Positions 1 to 12,000 of a stretch of 64,000 nt of DNA are shown here, in pieces. Position 1 is the stretch's first letter. Each line of letters starts with the position of its first letter. Origin of the DNA: Nymphalis io. Lineage: Eukaryota; Arthropoda; Insecta; Lepidoptera; Nymphalidae. The translations under genes and the position numbers were made by a program. The notes beneath the pieces are model-generated. The model was not told the DNA's origin and did no database searches. It was given only the letters and a program-made list of their open reading frames with translations. The stretch spans positions 15,066,001 to 15,130,000 of the forward strand of contig NC_065918.1 of the NCBI RefSeq assembly GCF_905147045.1. Reading direction: 5' to 3'.

Positions 1-125
1 GTTACCTGGAAGAGATCGCTGCGTAGCGATAAGGTCGCCATAATTGTACATTTATTTAGGCAATATACATGTTTTGTATTTTTCTCTTTGTGGTGTGATG
101 TACAATAATTAAAGTAAAGTAAAAG
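1..125 (+). mobile_element. 3' end of a LINE-like retroelement
   Basis: The window opens inside a sequence resembling the last codons and 3' untranslated tail of an insect non-LTR element: a 'CTGGAAGAGATCGCT' stretch, then a GATAAGG(T)CGCC motif, a T-rich stretch and an A-rich end (AATTAAAGTAAAGTAAAAG). This kind of tail is common in lepidopteran genomes. I cannot assign a clade from so little, and the body of the element lies outside the window. Confidence 0.5.
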
Positions 126-317
126 TAAATATTCAATAGAATCTAAAAAATATATACTGACCTCAGCCAACCACCAGCTTAAGTTTGAACTTAAAATTAT
201 TTTCTTTTGTATCAATCAACTATAAAATATTCAAAGATAAAATATTATTTAAGATAGACTACCTCAAAAATATTTTAAATAGAAATCCTACAATTCTATA
301 AATAAAACTAATCCTAA

Positions 318-540
318 GTAAGTAAGCCTCTGAATATCCCACGACTGGTCTAAGTCCTCTTCTCATTTTTTGAGGAGGAGGTTTGGAGCTTATTCCACCA
401 CGCTGTTGCAATGCGGGTTGGTGCAATACACATGTGGCAGAATTTCAGTCAAAATTATACACATGCAGGTTTCCTCACGATATTTTACTTTACCGTCAAA
501 GCACGAGATAAATTGAAAATATTAGTCTCAATTTCCCAAA
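318..540 (-). mobile_element. tRNA-derived SINE family 1, headless fragment
   Basis: Read on the minus strand this matches the body of the SINE at 7612-7893: the 'CACGTG..' class body, the CATGTGTATTGCACCAAC segment, 'GGTGGAATAAGCTCCAAACC' and the terminal region. The tRNA-like head with its A and B boxes is missing, as expected for 5' truncation. Divergence is clear (for example the end near 320-350), so this is an old copy. Confidence 0.65.
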
Positions 541-2887
541 AGATTAGATTTGTTAGGTAATAATATTTTTTTATAGTAAAGACATAACGGGCCGCCTGGT
601 GCTACTTGTAAGGTACAATTACCCAAAATATATAAGATACCACTGCAAGTAGTTAAAATAACTCCTTGGTCCTTGATTGTAATTTCATTACCTGATACCC
701 TACAAACCATTCATATTTTATTATTAATGTTGAGCGGTTGAATAAATTATACATTAATTATACTGTGGTACCCACCCAGGTAGGATTACACGATGACTTT
801 ATACTCGTATGATTCTTAATTAAGCTAAAATATACAAACCAAAGTTCAAGACAAGTCAAATGAAAATTAATATATTACTTTATTATTTTACTATTACTAC
901 TTAGCATTACTTTTACTTATTGACTGTCAAACATCTATTAACCACGTTAAACTAACAGTTAAATTATATAGTCAATTCGACACAGCATATGATACACATG
1001 CATACAGATGTATTATTATATTATAAATTATTGTAACCATTTCATAAATCTGAGAAACGTTGCGATAAACATCTGGATATTTTTTTGACAGAATGATTAA
1101 ATATTTTTATATTACCGAACATATAAATATTAAATTTGTTATCCAGATTTATAACAGGTATTTTGAATTTCATCGATGTTCATATTGCAATCTGGAATGT
1201 AAACTGAATTTAGATTTGAAATCGACCTGATTAAACTGACATTTACCTGACCCCTACTTCTATTTACGTAATATTCGAACTCTAACTTCAGACTAAATTC
1301 GAGAACAAAATCATATTAATAAATACCCGAACACTATATTCGTCATTGATATTCTTAACAAAACAATAAGCGACTAAATAGATATAAGCTTTCAGTTATT
1401 GTGATCGTCTTTTAGGTAATGTTTTTGGACACATATTAACTAAATTTAGAGAACATACATTTTAAAGGACCCTGTTTACAAATGTGTATTTTTTACATAG
1501 TTGTTTGCGTGTACTTTACAAATTTTGATTCCGTACGTACATAATATAATGTCTTAAATCCTTTACTAATTTTGAGAGAATCTGTACTGTAAATTTAAAT
1601 ACGAATATACAGAACTTATTATCCGGAAGACGTGCTTATAGTCCAGGGCATTTGGTTCAAGTATGTCCGGAGACACTCTGGCGGTCTGCGGACGGTGTGT
1701 TGACAAACCTCTTAGAACGTGCGCTGCCTCGAGTCGGCAGGATGAAGATGCATTGCAAACATTGAACCGCTATTACATTTTCGTACTTTTAATTTTCGAT
1801 TCATTTGACACACATAAAAATCTTTTTGGCACTAAAATCATGTCCCGTGTCAAATTCGTAACGAATTCTTGATAAATATTTTTAAAGAAAAACTTCTATG
1901 GACGTAATAATAAATTGTTTTAAAAACATCACTGCGTCTGAAATCTTTTCCTTCAAAGTGCCACGTGTTTTATATTAAAACCGCAATCGTCGTTTGAAAT
2001 TCACGTGCTCCAACCATCTCAACTCTTAAGTCAGTTTTATAAAACCTTATATTGTTATTGGATAACTTTATGGAATAATTAAAAAAAGTGTTTTTGTTAT
2101 TTTCAGCGCCACATGTTAAGTCGATGCTGTAACTTTCCTTCCTTTCTTATAAATAAAATAATTAATAACTAATAAAGTATTTATTTAATATATAATAAAA
2201 GTCTTAGTGCAGAGCAAGAAATAATTTATTTCTACTGAATAATAGTTTATGCTAATATTTTAACACCCACTCCGGACCTATTTTCAACGTGTTCTTTTCA
2301 AGACTTTGTTTAAAGTTTTTTTAAGACTTATCTATAATTATTATCTTATAATTGTAAAAGGCTAATGTATGTACATTAAAGATATTGGCAGCAAATAAAA
2401 AAAGAAATACTTTATTCAACATGGAAGCATTACACTTGCTTATTGAAAGTCAAACTAAAAACTACCACCAGTTCGCAAAAAAAACACCCAACCCTGAAAA
2501 GAACCGGCGAAGCTAGTATATGATATAGTTAGGCGTAACAGGTAGGTTCCGTGGACATTGTCCGCCTAACCGTCGCTCACAACGTCTATGTAAGCTGTTT
2601 ATCATGGTTTGAGGTTATATGAGTAGGTGCTTAATAAAACACTACTTTGGTTAATAAATTTTTGATTATGATATATATATATATTTATTACAAATGTGCA
2701 GTTCATATAATGTATAATTAATAATAGAATTTGTACAAAAATATACTAATATTCAACTTATGTGTAAATTGAACCGAATTTAAGCCCCCTCCCCGGGTTA
2801 CATATTTTTTAATTATTATCTATGTACTTTGGTTACTTTAAAACGACTAGAAGGGTCTATATGATTGAAGCTATATAATATTGTGCC

Positions 2888-2998
2888 TTCTAGTAACAAA
2901 TCGGAAACCCAATGCTGTGATAAATCACTAAGACTGTTTTTTCTAGTAATTCTAGTAACAAATCGGAAACCCAATGCTGTGATAAATCACTAAGACTG
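2888..2998. repeat. 49-bp direct duplication
   Basis: A 49-nt sequence at 2888-2936 is repeated exactly at 2950-2998, separated by 13 bp. Both copies start TTCTAGTAACAAATCGG and end CACTAAGACTG. The identity suggests a recent local duplication. Confidence 0.9.
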
Positions 2999-3032
2999 AT
3001 AATAAAAATGAAAGATTTTTACCTTTTTATTG

Positions 3033-3245
3033 TATTGGTAAGTGGTCATCACCACCCATACATATTGGCACTGTAAGAAATATTAAACATTATTTACATT
3101 TCGAATGCACCACCAACCTTGGAACTATGTTATGTCCCCTGTGCGTGTAGTTAGCTACACTGCCTCACTCGCCCTTCCATCTGGAACACCACTGTACTAA
3201 GTATTGCTCTTTGGTATAATATTCTGATGAGTGGTTAGTACCCAG
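3033..3245 (-). mobile_element. Old copy of the ~300-bp retroelement (family B)
   Basis: Shares with the better copies at 51528-51822 and 61573-61874 the order GGTAAGTGGTCA, TTGGCA(C)TGTAAGAAAT, CACCACCAACCTTGG, TTATGTCCC, CCTCACTC and GATGAGTGG on the plus strand. The poly-T end is lost and there are many substitutions. Confidence 0.65.
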
Positions 3246-3398
3246 GTGGTAACAAGTTAAAAACATTGACTCCTTCAAATATCAGCTAGTACTTATAATA
3301 AAATTTTAACAGGCCGATGTCTGTAAAAATTTAAAAATAAACTAATTTGGGGCTTATTTTTAGAGCCACAGAAGCCAAAACAATAGTTTTAAGAATTT

Positions 3399-3955
3399 TT
3401 GTCTGTCTGTTTGTTTGTACCTGCATCACTGCAATTGAATGCAGTTTTCACCGATGTATTGCTAGAGGTCTAACTTAAAATATAGGTTATAGTTTACTGC
3501 AGGTAAAAATCTTATTTTGATCATTTAAATCTAGTATAGATTTCAAGCGATGTAATGAACTGAATGCTAAATTAACAGATTTTGAGGAAACTAACGCCGC
3601 ACTTTCATAAACTGATAAGTTAATCGTTCTGTGTAGTTGCTACCAAAAAAACATAGATGGTGCTGTTTATGGTTTTAAGGGTTTATCTCAACCGATTACA
3701 AATAATCTTATAAAATAATAGAAAACAGAACATATTTAGCTTTGTTTCATCGAAAGCAAATGAAGCCATTGAATCCAATAGAAGAGAATAGGATAGAAGT
3801 ACGCACAAAGTTAATAAGAAATTACAATCAATAAGAACAATGTACAAATAGGCGAACTTTCATCAAATTTGCAAAGACTTGTCTTGTCTTTGCAAAAATA
3901 AAAATGTAGATTCTTGATTCTTTATTCCACACGTACAAGTCGCGGCAAAAGCTAG
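3399..3955 (+). mobile_element. Possible non-autonomous Helitron-like element
   Basis: The left part has the 'TTTGTCTGTCTGTTTGTTTGTACC' type of opening, and the right end reads AAGTCGCGGCAAAAGCTAG followed by T, the CTAG|T terminus expected of a Helitron. Such pairs are very common in Lepidoptera. The left boundary is a guess and the interior is not coding. Confidence 0.35.
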
Positions 3956-5819
3956 TCGTAAATAAATCAAAACTGAATGTAATTGTTTTTAAAAAACATT
4001 ATGAGTGATTAAAAAAAATGTGTCTGATTTTAATTAAACCCACTGTTTAATAACTTTATTCATCTTAGTACATTTTGGGGAATCCCTTCTAATATCATAA
4101 ATGTAAAAATGTGTTTGTTCGCTTGTCCTACTTTCACGAAGCAAATGATCGACATGTTATTGGAATGGATGTTGTTTATAACCTGGTAATCTACTTATCA
4201 TCCACTAAAAATTACAGCATTATTTTGGGATAAATCTGTAGCTTCATTATGCATTTAGCACTTCATTCTTCTGGACTAACAGCATACTTCTTAATCCGGA
4301 CAAAATATATTTAAAATTAAGTAATGTAAAGAACATTAAAACGGCTAAATGGATTTTAATGAAATTCCGTATAAAGATATCCTATATATTTGGTAACGTG
4401 ATATTTTTTATCTCGAAAGATGCACGGTCTCCCCGGAATAGATCTGTAACGTTATTATGTCATTACCACTTCATGCTATACCGGATGAACGAGGATTTAT
4501 TCAATTAGTTAAGAGTGGATCGTTGATCTTGAAATAAAACCGAGTATTATCACGCATAAAATGTGTTGTATAGCTATTAAATGTTTTTTTTTTCAAATCA
4601 TCTTTTTATAGTGAAACTAAAACGAGTGAATGAGTTGAAAAACAAAAAAGCATTCAATGAATGATGTAAGAACTCTAATCATACCTCATACATCCAAATC
4701 TGTTTAGGTATTTAAAAGTATGGTGGAATAAAGATTCAAACATACATATATGCATGGTTGCGAGTTTATGTGTACATACTTGTATTAACCGTGAAAATAT
4801 TTTATTCTTTTTTTAGGCAATCGATATTGATGTCATTTTATCGATACTAACATACCACACATGCCTCGCTTGAATTATTTAAAATATGAATCACATAGAA
4901 ATTGTACATGCATACGTATAAAAAAACTGTAATTATTTTATTAGGAAACATGTACATATCTTTTGTACAATTCTGTACAACAACATATTATTACTAAAAA
5001 GATCCTAATCCGCTTTTACTAGAAGTGAGATTAAAACAAGAACTTCAGTAGCTAAGTTAATTTATTTAAGCTGCCAACTCTGGACGTAAAATAACCTAAC
5101 AATCAAGTACATTTTACAGGAATTAACACTAAGAGCTCTTATACTCTCCGTTATCCGTAATTCGTGTGGCCTTGAAGTTTAAGTACATAATATGAGTTTA
5201 AAGCTATAAATTCTCGGAATTTAATATTTTCAAACCTAGCAGCGGATTAAAATATATTAAAGAAAATAGCTAAGCATCCGTGCCGCTGAATATGAAGGCT
5301 TAAGAGAAATGGGCCACCGGATGGTAAGTGTTTAACACCAACCATATATATAACCGCAGTAAAAATGTTCATCACATCGCGAAATTTTTTATTCTTTATT
5401 TTTGAAATTATAAATCTAGTCTAAGGGTATGAAACATAGTTTTTCCATTCTTAAGAGGGTGAAAAGGTGGACACTTCTTTCTTATAATATTTATAAACAT
5501 ATTGTAAGCAAAATAATATCTTATTAATTAAATTAGAACTTCGATCTTAACAAACTGCATACAGTTTTGTTCATAAAATTAAGAATAACTAATATTTATT
5601 AAAATAAAGATATACAATTTATATTTTTCTTATAATAAATAGATGATAGTTCATATAATTTTATTATCATTATTATTTATTTTAATAAAACATAAAATGT
5701 GATATGAATCGTGTTTTAGTTAATTTTATACTTATACTAATCTCAAGAAGAAAATTCTAAAATATATTTCTTTTCAATTACTCTGGAGGGTTTCCCGCTG
5801 ATTCATAAATTGAATCGCG

Positions 5820-6012
5820 TGACGTAAGCAATTGGTATAGGGTGACATCTCATTGCATATTGTGGGGATGAAAGATGCGCGCGCAACTATTCCGATCATG
5901 CGCAACGCTTGCACTATTCATTATTATACGACTGAACTCTGGTCGATAAACTTCACGTCGGAGCGCGTCGCGCATGCACCCCTTGTGCTCGAATATCAGG
6001 TGTAATATCGAC
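5820..6012 (+). promoter_or_regulatory. Putative JIP1 promoter / 5' UTR
   Basis: The DNA directly upstream of the JIP1 start codon is much richer in CpG than its surroundings. It contains three palindromic GCGC-type sites: TGCGCGCGCA (5876-5885), CATGCGCAACG (starting 5897) and CGCGCATGCAC (5969-5979), which differs by one base from the NRF-1/Ewg consensus core. No TATA box is obvious. The transcription start is not determined; the position relies on the start codon at 6013. Confidence 0.45.
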
Positions 6013-6095
6013 ATGGCCGACAGCGAATTTGAAGAATTTCGCCGGGTATTCGATAAACTTCCACAACACATCAAGGCTCCAACGCCGTTTTATTC
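6013..6095 (+). CDS. JIP1: JIP1 exon 1 (residues 1-28)
   Basis: ATG at 6013 opens MADSEFEEFRRVF, the N-terminus expected of insect JIP1. The exon ends TATTC|GTAAGT-like (GTAAGTT), leaving two bases of a Ser codon. Confidence 0.88.
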
Positions 6096-9000
6096 GTAAG
6101 TTCATTTATCACTATAACTAACATTCGCCATCGATTCGCATGACGAAAATAGTTCGTAGAAAATATGTCACCTAAAAATCGTTATTTCATTAATAAAGTC
6201 TGAGAATATATTACCATAATCGAACCAGAAATTTATATGATAATATTGTGCCAATAGATTAGTGCCAAATGTTGGTTTGGAAGATGACTCGCCTTCGTCA
6301 AAGAGTGAAGGTACGCCTGATGAAGAGGTCGGTGAAACGGAGACGGGTAACGCGGCCCAAGCTGATGCATCTCCGATAAATCAATCTGATATCACGGATG
6401 CACACGAACGCAGCCCACACCACCAAACATTTGCTAATGGCGAAAGGAGAAGAAGAAAACTTCCAGAAATACCAAAAACAAGAAAGTGTAAGTTTATTTA
6501 CACAAAAAACAATATTACAATACAAAAAAATATATTTTTTAAAGCACTGTTTTTATTGTTGATTACAATAAGCTGGCGAGCATATTTGTTTTTAAGATTC
6601 AAGAACCGCTGTAGCGATATATTTTCAATATTTGTGTTTCATAGCAAAAGCATTGGCGAGTTTAAAATGTATATTAAATGTTAATGTGTTAAAAAGGTAG
6701 GTTTTTTTGTGCACGGATAATTGTGTAGTTTTTGCCATTCAACAATAATTATTAATATATTTATTTAAATATTTCCTCATAAAATATTTGTGTAAATATC
6801 ACATGTATAAAGATTAAATACTACTTAACACGAATGAAAATATTATTTGATTCGTATTGAACTTGCCATTCCAGGATATTAAATGCAAAAATAATAAAAA
6901 CATATAGACAAAATTAAACTTATAAGATATTTTATAGACAAAAGAAACTAATAAATATTATAATTCGCTGACAAAACGCTTTAATACTTCTCAAATTATG
7001 ACTTTTTAACTCTGCAATACAATTTTTTCAATAAAATTTAATATTTTCTAATCAATATAATAGTGTAGTTTGTACTAGTTGTGTTGCAAGCTAACCGTCC
7101 CGGCTCCGCACAGTTCGTCGAATAACAAACATAAAAAGATAAATCTCCGATATCAAGCAAATTTTCGGAACGCATAAATACAAACATACAAATCGTCTTT
7201 ATTTATATAAACATATAAATATATATTAATTACTAATAGAAAAGCATATATAATAGTATAATAATAATTAGAATATTCATCCTTTTTGGCTAGTACTAAA
7301 CTAAATATTCATTTATTTTATCACAATGGGACTTAAGAATTTAGTTATTTATGAAACGAGATTGACAATAAATTAACAGTCTAATCTCATCTTAACAGGT
7401 TTCGTTAATTTTTTTTTAATAATTAAGAGACAAAATTAAACTAATATTATATAATTTATTTTATATATCACATATTTTTTTAAGTTTCTTTACGAAGCTA
7501 TCAGCGAAATATTATTAATTGCTATGTATTAATAATGAATTCATATTAAAAAATATAAAAAATATTTTATTTTGAGGTATAAGAAAATCAGTTTTATTAG
7601 TAACATTATAGTAACAGCCTGTTAATGTCCCACTGCTGGGCTAAGGCTTCCTCTCCCTTTTGAGGAGAAGGTTTGGAGCTTATTCCACCACGCTGCTCCA
7701 TTTCGGGTTGGTAGAATGCACATGTGGCAGAAAACACATGCAGATTTCCTCACGATGTTTTCCTTCACCGTCAAGCACGAGAAGAATTATAAACACATAT
7801 TAAGCACATGAAAATTCAGTGGTGCTTGCCCGGGTTCGAACCCACAATCATCGGATAAGATTCACGCGTTCAACCACTAGGCCATCTCGGCTTTTTTTTC
7901 TATAGTAACATTAATTAAATTCAATTAAATCTAAAATTAAATAATGTAGTACTAATCCATTTTAATTTTTTAAATCTTAAAATTCGTAAAACATAAATTT
8001 ACTCATAGCATTTAACTAATATTTCGCTATTGGTTAACGCGACGCACGTCAGTAAAGCTCCAAGCCGGCTGTTTTTTTCCGAATCATTATATTAACAATC
8101 ACTCATCAACAAACAATCATTATATTTTGTTTAAAATAAACAAAAACTTAATGAATTATACCAGTTAATTTACCACATGAATTGCTCCAGCAAATAGCGA
8201 AAACCTTTTGAAAATCCGTTCAAAGACAGACAGACGTGGAGCGGGTGCTTTTTTACAATTCGTGGTGATTATGATTAATATAATAATGTGTGACTGATCC
8301 TCTAATGAAATATTTACAATTTACAGCGGCGCTAGTTCCATCTAATCAGCCCGCGTCATTGGCTGATGAATTAGGAGCGTTAACTGGTATGCTCATACGG
8401 CCAGGGTGTCAAGGACGACCACTTTTAGTTCTAAAGTGTGGATACCTTCTCGATGAGGATTCCAGTCCGGATTCCGAAAGATTACAGAGTCTTGGTGATG
8501 TTGACAGTGGACACAGTACAGCGCACTCACCTATTGACACCGGTCCGAAGAGTTTATCACCAACCCCTTTGCAGCAAAATGGTAAGTTCGAATAACTAAA
8601 ACAAAAAAATAATTTAAATCGTAATATTTGCATCTTAATTTTTTAATAAAATCGTAATTTTTTTATTATTAACCTTATCGTTTTAAATTGTATATCAAAA
8701 TATATAGGGGTAACCCTTGTGTACCATGTGAACTATATGCGCTTACATATATACTTTATACTAATACATTTTGATAATTTGTCCTAATATAAATAACAAC
8801 ATTGTATTATATTTTACTTACTTTATAGATGTTCCTCTGTTTCTTCTTCTTTTGAATTAAATTGTTTCTAAGTGTATTTTAGACGGCTTTTAAATTAGTG
8901 ATCGGTTCATTTATTTGCTAAAGAAAATGTTTTTAAACAATTGAAAACTGATACGCATAGCGTTAGAAGTGTAGGAAGGGTGTGGCACTAATCTTATGTG

Positions 9001-12000
9001 TTTTTTTATTTCTCTAGTGATTGTAGTAAAATGGTTATTTTGGGATGGTCTCGCGTTGCCATGATATTTTTAAAAATCATATTTAATCGATTAATTTACG
9101 TAAAATAATATTCAGCACTAACATCTTTAATATGTTCCATAACCGTAAAAGAATAATTCCTTTACAATTTTACTATATTGAAATTATTATTTGTATGCAA
9201 CTTAAGTCGCAATATTTCTTACATACATTTAACATCGTAAAAAAAAACAACCTCTCTAATCTGGACAAGAAAGCGCTAAGGGTAGTCAGCCAACATAAAT
9301 TAATCTCTTTCTATTGAAACGAATAAAATAGATAAAAGAAATGTTTTCAGTTAAACGGTTTTTTTTTATATTCGCCGGGAGGGCAAACGACTCTACTCCA
9401 CCTGATGGTAAGTGGTAGTAGAGTCCAAACGCGACGACGGCCAGTACAGACGGGAAAAACGTTCTGAACTAGCCGCCTTCACCTAGCCGGCCCGCAATGT
9501 CTCTTCACGCCTCGTTTGAAGGAACCCGGGTTGTAAGAGGAGGGGAACATGTGAGCTGATAAGGAATTCCATTTTTTGGAAGTGCGACAAAGAAAGGAGT
9601 TGCCAAATTTCTTCGTTCTCGATGGAATTGATGTCGCAGTTAGGCGGTGACATCGAGAACCAGCTCGCGTGGACTTAGGAAGGAAGGGGGAAGCAGGAAT
9701 TAGAGAGAATAATTCCTCAGAGCACTCGCCGTGATACAGTCGATAGAAAGCGCTCAGTGCTGCTATCTCACGACGCAATTGTAAAGGTTCAAGGGTGTTT
9801 GTGACCTTTACGTCGCTGCAACCGGTCGAAGGCCTCCAGTAGGTACTTAGCGGAGCCATCCCAAAGGTGCGAGCAATATTCCACGCAAGACCGTACCTGT
9901 GTATTGTACAGCAGGCACAGTTGTTGTGGCGTGAAAAAACGCCGCACCTTGTTCAGAACTCCGAGTTTCCGTGAAGCTGTTTTTATAACAGTCTGGATGT
10001 AATCATAATAATTGGACTAAGGTCGCAGCGAACGTCAATCCCCAGCATGGCGATTTTGCTTTGTATCACCAGCGGAGTACCACAGAGGGAGGGAAGAGGG
10101 GAAAATGCTGACTTTTTCGCTGTGAAAGCGCATACCTGTGTTTTCTTGGCATTAAACTCAACAAGATTATCATAGCCCCATTTGGCGATGAGCTCTAATG
10201 TCTTATCGAGTTCAATGACAAGATCCTTCCGCCTCTCCTCAATTTCCGCTTTTATTTGGAAAGAAAGATAAAAATGATGTAGATAATGCACTAAGAACTA
10301 AAAAATAAGTAGGTAGGTCCTAGGTACCAGTCGTCACACCACTCTTCTCATCAATCTAAGGCATTTTCATTTTGATCAGACTCCAAAATAAAAACGTGTT
10401 ATATTTCGTTACTTCATATTTCTCATTATGATTATATTAAGTTTACTTAGTGCCTCATTATTACAAGGTTTCTTTCCTAACAATTTGTTGAAGGTTAACT
10501 CGTCAATACATACTTTTTCCAAGACTTTACTCGACTCGAAGTACCACGTAAGCTTGTTCTTCCTTAAACAATTTGAAGCTTAAATATAAAACTGCATAGT
10601 CTGTATTGCTGATCTTTCCATTTTGTGGACAGTTGACAGTCCATGACAAAATTAAGAGCAACATCCTTATTTCCTTAACTAAAATTTGCTGGAAACATTA
10701 TAGCTTTCTTACAAGAAGATATGCACAAGTCGTGAGGGGAATACGCTAACGACATATCATTTTTGTCCACCTTAATGCCACACAGTCCTCGGTGCGCTTT
10801 AACCTTTTACTTTAACTTTGGTGGTGTGCCAATACGAAATCTTGACTTGGGACTACGCTTGAATCCCGATTCAAATTTAACAAAGTTCTTTGTTAAGATT
10901 AGATGCCTAGATTTCAGTTTTAATGTATACTGTCTAAACTCTGTGATCCGCAATGCTTGACTTGGCTTTACAAATAGATAATAGTGTTCTATTTGTAAAG
11001 CCCTTTAATTTGGTAGCCATAACCATGTTACAGGGATTGAAACAAATATGAAATCCGCCATTTTGTAACGCCGGCCATCTTAGATTTCTAATTTTTATTA
11101 GTGTACTGTATTCTACTTCTAAAGCTCGTTCATTTGATACCCATATTGGTTGTTTGTGAGAAAATATTTAACCCGTGATTTTGTGGCGGCGGCCGTCTAG
11201 GACAATGATACTGAATATATTGAATTGTATCGTCATAAAAACTAAAGGTAGGTACAAAATTTCAGATCAATCGGTAAACATTATAGGAAGAGGGTAAAAA
11301 ATCAATTTTTAAATGTGACGCAAAGTCAAACAACAAACAGGTCAATTTAAATAAAACCCTTTAATACAACCAGCCACGGGGAATAGATTCATTATCTAAT
11401 TAATATTGATATTGTGATTACTTCAAAAATATTAACGCGAATTTCGCTATACTGTGGTTTATCAACGCCAATTACAATTAAATCGCTGGTCAAAACACTT
11501 ATTTTTAGATAAATCAATATTCTCCTTTCAGTCTGTATATACCCAGTTCATTTTAGGTCCAACAAGGGTAGGGTAAGACATCTCTTATAAATAAACTTTC
11601 AGCTTCTTTAACTCAGGGTACAATATTTTTTAGTATTCTTAAAATGGATATTAAATTAAATAATCATCATATTCATCATATCAGTTTCCAATTTTAATGT
11701 TAGTAAGCAAAGTAATTCAAGATTTGTTAATTACAGTTTCTCCATCTTCAAGCTGCAGTATTAGCGGTATTAATTTTTCTGGCAACATGACTACGGTTCC
11801 TCACAGTCAACTAGAAATGTTAGAAGCAACACACAGAGGTCTACATAAATTCAACCCAAGACATCATGATGAAATCGAAGTTGAAATCGGAGATCCAATA
11901 TATGTTCAGAAAGAAGCTGACGATTTATGGTGTGAAGGTATTTATGAGTTAATTTACCTTATATTTCTACGATAATCTTTGTAGTATAAATTAACTTACC

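Larger units (their letters stand above)
126..5820. other. Gene-free upstream region
   Basis: AT-rich DNA without a convincing exon. It holds a SINE fragment (318-540), a GC-richer patch at 1620-1760, an AT microsatellite (about 2669-2688), a 49-bp direct duplication (2888-2998), an old copy of the 300-bp retroelement (3033-3245), and a possible non-autonomous Helitron ending near 3955. Most of 4000-5800 shows nothing I can name apart from weak repeat-like sequence around 4080-4200 and a short retroelement-like stretch near 5300. Confidence 0.5.
8582..11736 (+). other. JIP1 intron 3
   Basis: Holds a 5'-truncated LINE family A copy (9359-10249) and, from about 10964 to 11345, a hairpin-flanked repeat with two diverged internal units. 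The remainder is AT-rich with no recognisable feature. Confidence 0.65.
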
